The translations under genes were made by a program, and so were the position numbers. Under the pieces are notes generated by a model. It had not been told where the DNA came from, searched no databases, and saw only the letters and a program-made list of their open reading frames with translations. Below, one piece after another: positions 55,818 through 64,000 of a stretch of DNA of 64,000 bases. Source of the DNA: Candidatus Sumerlaeota bacterium (GTDB lineage Bacteria > Sumerlaeota > Sumerlaeia > Sumerlaeales > Sumerlaeaceae); the NCBI GenBank assembly GCA_026398535.1, contig JAPLSQ010000057.1, positions 1 to 64,000 on the forward strand, read 5' to 3'. Numbering within the stretch: the first letter of the stretch is position 1; the number at the start of each line of letters is the position of its first letter.

Positions 55818-57761
55818 TTATTGATCGATCGCGAGATTGTACACCCTCAACTCCAACTTGTCGATGAGGACGTTACCCTTCTCCTGATTTTTCAAGGGGC
55901 CACCGCTGATGGTATTTAGTATGTCAATACCCATCCTGATAGCACGGTCTTTGCCGGGGGCAAAGGACGGGCTTCCAGATCCTGGCAAGGCGCTGATCAG
56001 AGGCATCTTCTCCGCAATGGTTGAACCCGGGACATCCGGACGGATATCCTGGCTCAGAGCGGTTTGCATGATCATTGTGTACCATCCGCCGTTTTCACCT
56101 GGTGTCAGTTTGTCGGGGTTCAAGCTTCCGACTCCTGGCACCACTTCTTGTGCCATTGCATTGCTATAGGAGCCGGCGGCCTGAGCGCCTCCGACTTCCA
56201 GCTTCTGCGACCACGCGAAGCCGATGCCGCGCGCACGCATACGAATCTGCGATTGCGAGTTGAGCTGTTGCGTGGAGGTCAGGTGCCAGCGCAGGACGTA
56301 CTGCTTGTTCTCATCCATACGAACCAGCGACGGGATGTCGGTGTAATCCTGTGGCGGGTTGAAATCGCGCACAGGAGCGCCGACCCTGTTCGTCGGAACG
56401 TTGGCACAGTCAAGCAAGACGCCGGTGACTGAGCTCTCGACGATCGTCGGCAACTGCGAAGGCAGTGCGCCGGTGTCTGATGTCGGGAAGTCGCCGACAA
56501 CCACGCCGGGGATGTAAAGCAGCGTCTGGTTGTCAGCCGGGAAGTAGGTCAACAAGTCGGACGGGTTGTACGTCTTGGAAGGCGCAACCACGGTCGTCGC
56601 GATCTCGGAACGCGGATACGTGCCGATCACGCTTTCGGCCATGCCAAGCGTGCCTTTGAACTGTGGCATATCGCCGTACAGATCCCAAGCGCGCGAGAAG
56701 CCGGCCAGGCCGTCGCTCATCTTCGGAACGTCGATCGGCCACATGTCAACGCGATACAGCGAGGGTTTGGTCGGATCTTGCGAGGGCGCAAGCTCCTGGT
56801 AAGTCGTGTCATGAGCACCATTGACGGTGCCGTAGACCTCGAGCATCGAGTTGACCGCCGAACTGACGGTCAGACGCAGACGGAGGTTCGGAATTTCGTT
56901 CTTCGCCGCCTGTCCGCTTCCATAGATGTAGTACTTGGCGCGTACGACATTCTCCGTGCCGACCATCGTGTATGGCAGCCATTCTACGTAGTTGGACTGC
57001 CACGAGCCGGAGCGGAACTTGCCCGCCTCATTTGAAATGGTCGTCGTAATGGCATGGTTGGCCGAACTGTAACCCTTGGCTGAACCATAGCCTTCCACGA
57101 ACAGCCAGCCGCCCGGACCCGTCGAGTAGGGATCACCCGTGGTAAACGTGTCGTCCTGAACCACGGTGTACACATAACCGCCAGACTTGCTGTCGTATGT
57201 GTTGTCGGTGGACTTCACGATTGTGGCTTTCCTCTGTGTGTTGCCTGGTGTTCCGTCAGAGACGTAGAAATAGACAACTTTGCCAACAGCATGACGACTT
57301 TTCGCCGGTTCTGTGGGCGGAGGAAACGGGGGAGATCCCGAAGCCGGGGAGAAAACAATATCGCGGAACGACGCAAATGTGTTCCCCGAACGGATGTTTT
57401 TTCCTGAGGGATTCAGGTGTGCGGGATAGCCAGCCGCGGCATCTGCCGCAATGGCCGCATCGCCCAGCAGAACCGCCCCAATGCCGTTGATATTAAACCA
57501 AGGCACCTCAGGCGACTCGCCGGGGAAGGTCGCTTCGTCAAAGCTCCAAATCAGAGCGGACAACGAGGTGTCGTTGTCTTTGACATAGAAGTCAAATTTG
57601 AACGCGTTGGAATAGATGAAGAAATTGTTTTCCGCACCCTCTTCCAAGTCGCCGATGTTGATGCTGGGAAGATCCAGCAAAACCGGCGCCGACGCGAATC
57701 CGCACACGCAGGACATGGATACTGCCGCTGCGATGAGGCTCTTTGTGAGCCTTTTCATCAT
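55818..57761 (-). CDS. large secreted protein, possible surface protein, unknown function
   Basis: Exported protein of 647 residues with signal peptide KSLIAAAVSMSCVCGFASA. It looks like a chain of beta-sandwich domains: an N-terminal one (LLDLPSINIGDLEEGAENNFFIY), a region with PGNTQRKATIV and GGWLFVEGYGSAK, and a jelly-roll-like end (IRMGIDILNTISGGPLKNQEKGNVLIDKLELRVYNLAID). It has few Cys and no catalytic motif. GGGAGGG is well placed before the ATG, a TATAAT lies 25 bp upstream, and a strong terminator follows. Together these suggest a highly expressed monocistronic gene. A surface or carbohydrate-binding role is a guess. Confidence 0.65.
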   Translation of the reverse strand: MMKRLTKSLIAAAVSMSCVCGFASAPVLLDLPSINIGDLEEGAENNFFIYSNAFKFDFYVKDNDTSLSALIWSFDEATFPGESPEVPWFNINGIGAVLLGDAAIAADAAAGYPAHLNPSGKNIRSGNTFASFRDIVFSPASGSPPFPPPTEPAKSRHAVGKVVYFYVSDGTPGNTQRKATIVKSTDNTYDSKSGGYVYTVVQDDTFTTGDPYSTGPGGWLFVEGYGSAKGYSSANHAITTTISNEAGKFRSGSWQSNYVEWLPYTMVGTENVVRAKYYIYGSGQAAKNEIPNLRLRLTVSSAVNSMLEVYGTVNGAHDTTYQELAPSQDPTKPSLYRVDMWPIDVPKMSDGLAGFSRAWDLYGDMPQFKGTLGMAESVIGTYPRSEIATTVVAPSKTYNPSDLLTYFPADNQTLLYIPGVVVGDFPTSDTGALPSQLPTIVESSVTGVLLDCANVPTNRVGAPVRDFNPPQDYTDIPSLVRMDENKQYVLRWHLTSTQQLNSQSQIRMRARGIGFAWSQKLEVGGAQAAGSYSNAMAQEVVPGVGSLNPDKLTPGENGGWYTMIMQTALSQDIRPDVPGSTIAEKMPLISALPGSGSPSFAPGKDRAIRMGIDILNTISGGPLKNQEKGNVLIDKLELRVYNLAIDQ

Positions 57762-58073
57762 AATACAGCCCTCCCTTCATATTTATATTATACGCCCAAT
57801 GGCTTTTTGACCTTCGGGCTTAATCCAAACAATATCACAAGGGAAGAGCGGCAACCTCCATACGAATTCATACTGATCTCTTGCTGATTTATGCGCCGTC
57901 CGGGCCGCACTCGTCAATTTTATTCGTTCTTCTATCAATCCCATTTGCACAAATTTACGCTATACTCTTAACTGCTTGTATGATCGCCCGTCAATCAAAA
58001 AGTGAACTGCTTTTCATCTAACTTTCTTGCGCATTGACAAGGCTGAACTTATATCCATTCACACGCCACGCAT
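57762..58073. other. 312-bp intergenic region, AT-rich, with one promoter candidate
   Basis: AT-richer than its surroundings. Apart from the -10-like element near 57787 I see no gene, repeat or RNA. It separates the secreted-protein gene from the phosphatase gene. Confidence 0.5.
57787..57792 (-). promoter_or_regulatory. -10 promoter element for the large secreted-protein gene
   Basis: Perfect TATAAT on the minus strand, 25 bp upstream of the ATG at 57761. I see no clear -35 element. Confidence 0.4.
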
Positions 58074-58529
58074 TTATTCGGTTTCTTGGGCATAACTCAC
58101 CACAAAGGCTTCCTGTTCGGATGTCTCGATCGAACCCGGCCGCAGATTGCGCACATATTCCATGGCCCACCCGGGCGCATGCCCCTCGGCCACAAGATAA
58201 CAGGCAAGCATGGTTCCCGTGCGACCGTATCCCGCGTGGCAATGCGCCGCGACGGCGCGATGCCCGGCAAGCTCACGCCGCACGAACTCCACGAACCGCC
58301 GGGCCTGCTCAAGCGTCGGGGCGCGCATGTCCGGTATCGGCAGATGAAGATGCCGAAGCCCATACTCGGCAATCATCCACGCCGGAATTCCGCGCTCATC
58401 CAGCGACACCACCGAACTGATGCCGCGCTGGCGCAACTCGCCCAGCGCCTCGCGGCAATCGCCGCCCATGCGCGGATGGGCGCACCCGGCAAGCCCGCCC
58501 TCAATGATATAACTGAAATTCACAAGCAT
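58074..58529 (-). CDS. dual-specificity protein phosphatase (DUSP23-like)
   Basis: Cysteine-based phosphatase of 151 residues. The signature HCHAGYGRTGT gives Cys97 and Arg103, and the general acid is Asp67 in LPIPDMRAPTLEQ. SVVSLDERGIP and IIEGGLAGCAHPRMG fit small atypical DSPs. The ATG at 58529 gives the family start MLVNFSYIIEGGLAG; a GTG at 58541 would add four residues. A TATAAT 14 bp upstream suggests a very short leader. It may counter the Ser/Thr kinase at 20868. Confidence 0.85.
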   Translation of the reverse strand: MLVNFSYIIEGGLAGCAHPRMGGDCREALGELRQRGISSVVSLDERGIPAWMIAEYGLRHLHLPIPDMRAPTLEQARRFVEFVRRELAGHRAVAAHCHAGYGRTGTMLACYLVAEGHAPGWAMEYVRNLRPGSIETSEQEAFVVSYAQETE

Positions 58530-58742
58530 CGGCTGATCCACAGATTATAACGCCAGGGAAAACGCGCGCGATAAACGAAGATGGAGATGATGGACTGCGT
58601 CTGGACATGGATGAATTCCAAGCTGTGCTGTTTGGCGATTGTCATGTTTCATTTTCTTCAGTTTTTTATCCGCTTCCTTTCGCGTGTTCCGCTGGATGCC
58701 TATTTGGGCAGGCTGGAAACCGGCGCCACAACACCAAGTCTG

Positions 58743-59441
58743 TCATTTCAAATTCTGCATGCGGAAATCGCCCTCGGGGAAGTCAACGGGCACGCACATT
58801 TCACATATACGCGACACGATGCGCGGGCTGACTTGGGCGCGCAACTCCTCCAAGGTGCGGTTGGTCGTGATGATCGTCGCAAGGTCGTTTTCATAACGCC
58901 CGTTGATCAGCACATAGAGCCGGTCGATGACATACTCGCTCGTGCGCTCCGCGCCAAGGTCGTCAAGCACCAGCAGATCGGTTGCGCGCGCGTGGTCGAA
59001 CAAATCAGCCTCGGACATTTCCGAGGCCTCGTTCATCAGCCGCCGCAACTCAAGAAACAACTCCGGCACGTTCCAGTAAAGCCCGGTATAGCCCTTCTGG
59101 ATGATTTCCTTGAGAATGGCGATGGCAACATGGGTTTTTCCCGTTCCCTCCTTGCCGATGAGCAGGAGCCCCTTGCCCGGCTGATCATGAGAGCCGCCGC
59201 GGAACGTTTTCAGGAAGTTTCTGGCGAAGGCCACAATCTGTTTCTTCCTGATTTCCTTCGTGACGAAAGAGTCGAGCGATTTTGCGAGAAACTTGCGCGG
59301 AACGCGCGCCCGCCGCAACGCCTCGAGACGCTCGGTCTCGCGCATGCACTCGCACGGCAGGGCGCCGCGCTCGGTCAGGATGTAGCCCTGCCCTTCGCAC
59401 TTCGCGCACACATCGGGTGGTTTAACTGTTCTTTTGCTCAT
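58743..59441 (-). CDS. DnaC/IstB-like AAA+ ATPase, probable helicase loader
   Basis: AAA+ ATPase of 232 residues. A zinc-finger-like N-terminus (CAKCEGQGYILTERGALPCEC) precedes Walker A GKEGTGKT, Walker B DLLVLDDLGAE, sensor ATIITTNRTLEEL and the Arg finger RIVSRI. This fits DnaC/DnaI-type loaders of the replicative helicase. The ATG at 59441 has AGGAG upstream and lies inside the end of the DnaD-like gene (20-bp overlap), so the pair is coupled. Confidence 0.85.
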   Translation of the reverse strand: MSKRTVKPPDVCAKCEGQGYILTERGALPCECMRETERLEALRRARVPRKFLAKSLDSFVTKEIRKKQIVAFARNFLKTFRGGSHDQPGKGLLLIGKEGTGKTHVAIAILKEIIQKGYTGLYWNVPELFLELRRLMNEASEMSEADLFDHARATDLLVLDDLGAERTSEYVIDRLYVLINGRYENDLATIITTNRTLEELRAQVSPRIVSRICEMCVPVDFPEGDFRMQNLK

Positions 59442-60078
59442 GACTTCTCCTGCCGCGCACAAGCTCGCGCACGATCCATTGCAGCGAGCGTATTTCGTTC
59501 TGCCGGGCCCGGTGAAAGACGCGCCTGACCGCCTCAATGGGAAACCTCTGGCGCACCAGCCGCAATTCGTCCAGCACAAACACGTTCATTTTCAATCCGA
59601 CCGCGTTGAAATAGAGATCGACGATCTCCTGCAGGACGGTGTCGCGGCCGTCGTCGGCCGCCGCGCCGCCGGACGGTGCTTCATCCAAATAGCGCAAATG
59701 CGCGGGCGCCGCGGTGAAAACCCGCGGCCAGCGGGCAACAAGCTCATCGCGGCGCAAAGGCGCGGCCAGCGGCGTCCGCACACGCGCAAGCGCGGCCTCC
59801 TCGTCATTGTCGGGCACAAAACAGGCAACAAGTTTGAGCCGCCTGAGCGACAACAGGGCGCGCCGCGCCGCAGCCGGGGCAAGCGCCGACCGCCATGCAA
59901 GCTCCTCAAGCGCAACCTCCACTGTTCCCGGTTCGGAGTTCGCCGCGCAATCCAGCTCCACGATCTTTTTGAACACAGCCCACATTGCCGCGCCGCCGGG
60001 CTTGGCGCCAAGCATTTGCGGCAGACCGCTCAGCTCCAGCCAAAGCGGCGACCAGGTTGTCAGCTCAAGAGACATCAT
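59422..60078 (-). CDS. DnaD-like replication initiation protein
   Basis: Predicted DNA-binding primosome component of 218 residues. The N-terminal part reads as a winged helix (MWAVFKKIVELDCAANSEPGTVEV, LEELAWRSALAPAAARRALLSLRRLKLVACF). The C-terminal part (VLQEIVDLYFNAVGLKMN to LQWIVRELVRGR) resembles the DnaD/DnaB_2 domain, with the final FPIEAVRRVFHRARQNEIRSLQWIV helices. It overlaps the helicase-loader gene, and that pairing supports a role in initiation or restart. Sequence alone makes this a family-level call. Confidence 0.65.
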   Translation of the reverse strand: MMSLELTTWSPLWLELSGLPQMLGAKPGGAAMWAVFKKIVELDCAANSEPGTVEVALEELAWRSALAPAAARRALLSLRRLKLVACFVPDNDEEAALARVRTPLAAPLRRDELVARWPRVFTAAPAHLRYLDEAPSGGAAADDGRDTVLQEIVDLYFNAVGLKMNVFVLDELRLVRQRFPIEAVRRVFHRARQNEIRSLQWIVRELVRGRRSHEQKNS

Positions 60079-60141
60079 GATAATTGTCTGAGATGCTCAA
60101 CGCCGTCCATAATTCCGGACCGCGGCGCTCACAAGAAGGCA

Positions 60142-61281
60142 TCAAAACATTCCGCGCGACGCATTGGCCATTTCATCGAGCCGCTCGCGGATTTTGACAT
60201 CGCGCGGGTAGCTGCCCATGACCCGGATCGCCGTGATGTGCTCCCTCAGAAGTTCGAGGCACTCGGCGATGGCCGGATCGCTGAGATGACCGGCCATATC
60301 GATGAAAAAAACATAGTCCCACGCTTTGCGGCGCGTCGGACGGCTCTCAATCTTTGTCAGGTTGATGTTGCGCTCGGTGAACGGCCGCAACAACTCGAAC
60401 AGCGCGCCCGGCTTGTCCTTAATGGAGAACATGATACTCGTCTTGTCGTTGCCCGTCGGCGGCGACTCCTGCTTGCCGATGACGACGAACCGCGTCGAGT
60501 TGTCCTTCATGTCCTCGATGTGCGCGGCGATGACGGGCACGTTATACTTGCGCGCGGCAAGCTCGCTGCCGATCGCCGCCGCGTAATCGCGGTCCTTGGC
60601 CAGCTCAACGCCCTTCGATGTCGTGCCCACCTCAATCAGTTGCGCGTTCGGCAGATTCTCGCGCAGCCATATCTGGCACTGCTGGAACGGCTCCGACTTG
60701 GAGTAGATGGTCTTGACGCGCCCCATGGGATTGCGCGATATAAGGTTCTGGTGGATGACGAGGTAAATTTCGCTGCAAATGAGCAGGTTGTAATCCAGAA
60801 ACATGTCCAGCGTGGAGTGGATAACGCCGCCGGTCGAGTTTTCGATGGGCACGACACCGTAATCGATCCACTCGCGGTCGGTCGCGATGAAAATGTCCAG
60901 GATCGAGTTGAATGCCTGAAACGCGACGGAGTTGCCAAACTCGCTCATCGCGGCCATGTGGGTGAACGTTGCCTCCGGGCCGAGGTATCCCACCGTGGGC
61001 GGCTTCTCGCGCGCGAGGCAGCCGGACATGATCTCAATGAACACGTTGCGCAGGGATTCGCGGGGGAAATCGCCGCCGCTCGTTAACAGCGCTTTGTCGA
61101 GAACCTTCTTCTGGCGCGATGCGTCGAAAAATCTCTGCTGGCCGCCGCTGAGCTTGGCCTTGCCGATCTCGCGCGCCAACGCCGCGCGCGCGTCCAGCAT
61201 GCCCACCAGCCGCGCGTCCAGTTCGTCTATCTGCCGCCGGATGCCGTCAATCCGCGCGGCGGCGGAATCGTTTGTCTCCAT
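60142..61281 (-). CDS. pheA: bifunctional chorismate mutase / prephenate dehydratase
   Basis: Makes phenylpyruvate for phenylalanine synthesis. The N-terminal AroQ chorismate mutase has RIDGIRRQIDELDARLVGML. The dehydratase part has TVGYLGPEATFTHMAA and the catalytic PIENSTGGVIHSTLD, with GTTSKGVELAKD. The ACT domain has KDKPGALFELLRPFTERNINLTKIESRPTRRKAWDYVFFIDM. The length is 379 residues. AGGAGG lies before the ATG at 61281. It starts 14 bp after the RmlC-like gene ends. Confidence 0.95.
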   Translation of the reverse strand: METNDSAAARIDGIRRQIDELDARLVGMLDARAALAREIGKAKLSGGQQRFFDASRQKKVLDKALLTSGGDFPRESLRNVFIEIMSGCLAREKPPTVGYLGPEATFTHMAAMSEFGNSVAFQAFNSILDIFIATDREWIDYGVVPIENSTGGVIHSTLDMFLDYNLLICSEIYLVIHQNLISRNPMGRVKTIYSKSEPFQQCQIWLRENLPNAQLIEVGTTSKGVELAKDRDYAAAIGSELAARKYNVPVIAAHIEDMKDNSTRFVVIGKQESPPTGNDKTSIMFSIKDKPGALFELLRPFTERNINLTKIESRPTRRKAWDYVFFIDMAGHLSDPAIAECLELLREHITAIRVMGSYPRDVKIRERLDEMANASRGMF

Positions 61282-61295
61282 GATCTGCCTCCTGT

Positions 61296-61763
61296 TCAAC
61301 CGTCCTTGCGCGCCCAGTCATAAGGAATTTCACTTGTGTGGGGGTCAAGCCTGTACTCGTCCGGAGCGGCGCAATCGTACACTTCCGTCACCGTGTTGAT
61401 GACCAGCGCCTCGTGATCCGAAACGCACTTGAAGCCGTGGCACACGCCCGCCGGTATTTGCACGAGCATGGGATTCCAGTCGCCCACGAAAAACTCGTTG
61501 ATCAGTCCGCGGGTGGGCGAGTCCTCGCGCGCGTCGTAGAGCACGATCTTCATCATCCCGCGGATAACCGCCATCGAGTCGGTCTGGCGTTTATGGAAAT
61601 GCCAGCCTTTGACCACGCCGGGGTATGCCGTCGTGAGATAAACTTGGCCGAACTTGATGAACATGTCGTCGTCGGCGCGCACAATTTCCAGCAGGCGCCC
61701 GCGCTCGTCGGCATGCAAACTGAGCTGTTTTGTCCGGACGCCATCGATAAGTTTTTGTGGCAT
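61296..61763 (-). CDS. RmlC-like cupin (dTDP-sugar 3,5-epimerase family)
   Basis: Cupin of 155 residues. From the ATG at 61763 it begins PQKLIDGVRTKQLSLHADERGRLLEIVRADD, like dTDP-4-keto-6-deoxyhexose epimerases. VYLTTAYPGVVKGWHFHKRQTD has the active-site His pair and PAGVCHGFKCVSDHEALVINTVTEVYD is the second conserved block. It is shorter than RmlC (about 180), fitting the smaller epimerase-like group (FdtA/RmlC-like). It may modify nucleotide sugars for surface glycans. The divergent WecG/TagA gene starts only 19 bp away. Confidence 0.85.
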   Translation of the reverse strand: MPQKLIDGVRTKQLSLHADERGRLLEIVRADDDMFIKFGQVYLTTAYPGVVKGWHFHKRQTDSMAVIRGMMKIVLYDAREDSPTRGLINEFFVGDWNPMLVQIPAGVCHGFKCVSDHEALVINTVTEVYDCAAPDEYRLDPHTSEIPYDWARKDG

Positions 61764-61782
61764 GGCCTGATTTAATGCACGA

Positions 61783-62589
61783 ATGTCCTGCCAACGATCA
61801 ACTCTAAAAAGGCGTGTGTTTTCGGAATTGAAACTAAAGCGACCGCCAGCGGATGTTCTCGGCATTCCTGTTGCCTGTTGCACGGCGGATGAATTGACGG
61901 TTGCCATGCTCGACGCCGTCTGTGAAGCGAAAGCGCGGGAAAGCACCGGCGCTGTTTTTGTGACATACCTTAATGCGTGGTGCTCCAATGTTGCCCTGCG
62001 CGATCCTGAATATGCCCGCATCCTCCGCCAGGCCGACGCCATTTACGCCGATGGCCAGAGCATCGTATGGGCCGCGAAGCTCCTCGGGTCATGCCTGCCC
62101 GAACGCGTCAACGCGGCGGATTTCATCCATGACTTCATGCGCGCCGCCGGCGCGCGCGGGCTGTCGATCTACATGATCGGCTCGGCCGAAGGCGTGGCCG
62201 CCAGCGCCGCCGCTGCCTTCATGAGCCAGACGCCCGGTTTGAACATCATCGGCGCGGAAAACGGCTACTTCAGCGGGCGCGGCGAGGAAGTCATCGGGCG
62301 CATCGCCGCCGCCGCGCCCGACATTCTTATCGTGGGCCTGGGCGTGCCGTTGCAGGAAAAATGGGCCGGTGCCAATCTGCCGCGCCTCAACGCGCGCGCC
62401 GTGTGGTGCGTGGGCGCCATGTTCGAATACCATGCCCATGCCCGCCGCCGCGCGCCGGCATGGATGCGCCGTTGCGGTCTCGAGTGGCTCTTCCGCCTGT
62501 GCCTTGAACCGCAGCGCATGTGGCGCCGCTATCTTATCGGCAACGCCCAGTTCGTCCTGCGTGTCGCATGGGCGCGGCTCCGGCGATAA
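61783..62589 (+). CDS. WecG/TagA/CpsF family glycosyltransferase
   Basis: 268 residues. GAVFVTYLNAWCSNVALRDPEYARIL, ADAIYADGQSIVWAAKLLG, SIYMIGSAEGVAASAAA, GYFSGRGEEVIGRI, DILIVGLGVPLQEKW and AVWCVGAMFEYHAHARRRAPAWMRRCGLEWLFRLCLEPQRMWRRYL are the ordered family motifs. These enzymes add a second sugar (such as N-acetylmannosamine) to an undecaprenyl-linked glycan in capsule, teichoic-acid or ECA synthesis. It is divergent from the RmlC-like gene. Confidence 0.92.
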   Translation: MSCQRSTLKRRVFSELKLKRPPADVLGIPVACCTADELTVAMLDAVCEAKARESTGAVFVTYLNAWCSNVALRDPEYARILRQADAIYADGQSIVWAAKLLGSCLPERVNAADFIHDFMRAAGARGLSIYMIGSAEGVAASAAAAFMSQTPGLNIIGAENGYFSGRGEEVIGRIAAAAPDILIVGLGVPLQEKWAGANLPRLNARAVWCVGAMFEYHAHARRRAPAWMRRCGLEWLFRLCLEPQRMWRRYLIGNAQFVLRVAWARLRR

Positions 62590-62801
62590 AAGGTCCGAAC
62601 CACATAATGAAAGCGGCGCCGGCGTCCCCGCCCGCACCTCGCGTGAGAATATCTTTCCCCTTTATATAATCCAACATGTTGACGGCGGCATTTTTCTTTT
62701 TCCCGCAAAGACGACCGGAAACGAAACCAACATGATGCCACACCACAAAATACGCGCTCCATTGCCGGGGATGTTTTCAAAGGATACACTATGTTTGTCG
62801 C
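62590..62801. other. 212-bp intergenic region, no feature seen
   Basis: I see no gene, repeat, terminator or RNA between the glycosyltransferase and the release-factor-like gene. Confidence 0.5.
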
Positions 62802-63224
62802 TTATGACACGATGTCTTTGGGGCCGACTTTGCGCGCGGCTTTGATGTTGGAGCGGCAACGCTTGTCAGCGAGCATCTTTTCCTTCGCGCGTTTGGAGCG
62901 TTTGCGTTTCTGGCGGCGGATCTTTTCGATGCGCTGGCGTTCCTGGCTCTCCCGGCCGAGCAGCATCTTCTCAATTTTCGCGGCGAGTGTTTTGCGAGCG
63001 TGGTAGCGGTTGAGCGCCTGCGAGCGTTCGCGCTGGCATTTGACTTTTATACCCGTGGGCAAGTGTTCAAGGCAGACGCAGGTTGATGTTTTATTGACGT
63101 TCTGCCCCCCATGTCCGCCCGAACGCACAAATGACTCGGCGATGTCCTCGTCCCGGATGCCAAGCCGCTCCATCCATGCCGACAGCGCGGATTCTTTCTT
63201 GTCGCTGATGCCAAAAAGCCCCAT
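62802..63224 (-). CDS. peptide chain release factor-like protein (GGQ)
   Basis: Single RF-1 domain of 140 residues with the catalytic GGQ (residues 39-41) in VRSGGHGGQNVNKTSTCV. ITS preference comes from the family: no codon-recognition domain is present. A highly basic tail (RQRIEKIRRQKRKRSKRAKEK) could bind ribosomes, as in ArfB/YaeJ, which rescue stalled ribosomes. The starting GLFGISDKKESALSAWMERLGI matches a widespread group of release-factor-like proteins. Confidence 0.88.
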   Translation of the reverse strand: MGLFGISDKKESALSAWMERLGIRDEDIAESFVRSGGHGGQNVNKTSTCVCLEHLPTGIKVKCQRERSQALNRYHARKTLAAKIEKMLLGRESQERQRIEKIRRQKRKRSKRAKEKMLADKRCRSNIKAARKVGPKDIVS

Positions 63225-63386
63225 AATCGTTGAGGATGAGTTATCATACCGGGCGACAATAATTCTGGGACGGCGCGCGAGACAGGCCCTGCCCGCACGC
63301 GCACAATCTAATCATCCTTGTCCCGTACTTATTCCTTTCATTCCCGCGTGAGCTCATTCACTTTATTCCGAAGCTTGAAGCATAAT

Positions 63387-64000
63387 ATGCGCTCATCATT
63401 CACAAGAAAACCGGGCAGAATTCTGGCAATGTTGCTGGCATGCGCCGCGGCCTCGGTCTGCTGCCCCTCCGCCGGACGGGCCGTGAATGCGCGGGTGGCG
63501 GCGCAAATCGGCGGGTGGTGCAACACGATTGTGATGAAGGACGACTATCTGGGCGTGGGCATGGGCCCCAACGTCGAATTCTGGAACATCTCGTCGCCGG
63601 GCCTGCCCGTGAAAAAAGCCAGTGTGAAACTGCCGCAGGTCGTCAACGGTGTGGCACAAGCCAACTCCATGGGTTATGCCACTTATGGCACGGGCTTCCA
63701 AATCATTGACGGAACAAACATTCTGTCGCCGCGCCTGCGCGGACGGTACGTTTCTCCGTCACCTTCGGAGGACCTGCGGGGTGTCGTCGTTTCTGGCACC
63801 ATCGCCTATGTGGCCGCCGGCACGGCGGGTTTGCGCGTTCTCGATGTCTCCAACCCTGACGCGCCGTCGCCTCTTGCTCTTTATGACACACCCGGCAATG
63901 CCATCGGGTTGGCTGTTTCGGGCAACAGGGCATACGTGGCGATCCATGACGCGGGACTTTTGATTCTCGACGTCACCAATCCTTCCGCCCCAACGCTACT
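63387..64000 (+). CDS. secreted LVIVD-repeat beta-propeller protein, 3' end cut by window
   Basis: Begins with ATG at 63387 and is open to the window edge (204 codons seen). The signal peptide is RILAMLLACAAASVCCPSAGRA. Propeller blades of the LVIVD type follow: DDYLGVGMGPNVEFWNISSP, TGFQIIDGTN, IAYVAAGTAGLRVLDVSNPD, RAYVAIHDAGLLILDVTNPS. Such proteins are usually surface or periplasmic, with no known enzyme activity. The remaining blades lie outside the window. Confidence 0.8.
   Translation, partial: MRSSFTRKPGRILAMLLACAAASVCCPSAGRAVNARVAAQIGGWCNTIVMKDDYLGVGMGPNVEFWNISSPGLPVKKASVKLPQVVNGVAQANSMGYATYGTGFQIIDGTNILSPRLRGRYVSPSPSEDLRGVVVSGTIAYVAAGTAGLRVLDVSNPDAPSPLALYDTPGNAIGLAVSGNRAYVAIHDAGLLILDVTNPSAPTL

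Overview
The window is GC-rich bacterial chromosome with about 47 protein genes on both strands. I saw no rRNA, tRNA, CRISPR array, phage or insertion sequence. The housekeeping genes (recA, glmU, ruvC, rpsT, hflX, ilvB, pheA, rex, HPr) are clearly bacterial. The unusually many secreted hypothetical proteins, beta-propellers, glycoside hydrolases and short dispersed repeats suggest an uncultured environmental lineage, perhaps a PVC-like or Sumerlaeota/Hydrogenedentota-like candidate phylum. That placement is an inference and is weak.

Layout. 0-6 kb: a GH42-like hydrolase, a transglutaminase-like secreted protein, a shrunken Tm-1/TIM-barrel fusion gene and a double GNAT protein, all riddled with repeats. 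6.5-9 kb: a secreted Kelch-like protein with a good terminator, and an FG-GAP-like secreted protein. 9.2-17 kb: rex, a large hybrid histidine kinase, livM-livG-livF and an AzgA-type purine permease, all on the + strand. 17-30 kb: a 770-residue secreted modular protein, hflX with a membrane Ser/Thr kinase, a lipoprotein, a tiny Lys/Ala-rich peptide gene, HPr-glmU-recA, a parvulin-type foldase, an Ig-like secreted protein and a GxDLY/SGNH esterase. 30-41 kb: membrane glycosyltransferase-like proteins, STAS-rhomboid, a GH172 (DUF2961) enzyme, ruvC, cobO-ilvB. 41-49 kb: rpsT, FHA-GAF, cinA, LD-carboxypeptidase, nnrD/nnrE, a Pro/Ala-rich secreted protein, a methyltransferase-like protein. 49-64 kb: an FG-GAP membrane protein, GH20, a B12-binding radical SAM protein, a large secreted protein, a dual-specificity phosphatase, a DnaC/DnaD-like loader pair, pheA, an RmlC-like cupin, a WecG/TagA transferase, a GGQ release-factor-like protein and the start of an LVIVD-repeat protein.

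The most unusual content is repetitive. R1 is a 24-bp unit (core TGATGGCGTACTCGCTGACC) that I count 20 times, singly or in head-to-tail arrays of up to four, always in the same orientation. It lies between genes and also inside seven minus-strand gene positions. Because 24 is a multiple of three and the unit has no stop in any frame of that strand, it adds eight residues without breaking the gene: RSASTPSG, GQRVRHQ or PVSEYAI according to phase. R2 is a family of 10-bp-period arrays (GTCCGTGGTT / GTCCGTGTTC), again always in one orientation. R2 often sits next to R1, often directly against minus-strand start codons, and in two genes is translated as a C-terminal tail. R1 is absent from about 5.1 to 32.0 kb, which holds most of the transport, regulatory and housekeeping genes.

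Other points worth attention are a shared extreme C-terminal motif (V-x-x-W-[NT]-x-Y-stop) on three unrelated secreted proteins, a gene that looks like a Tm-1/TIM-barrel fusion reduced by two in-frame deletions, and the 26-codon histone-H1-like peptide gene.
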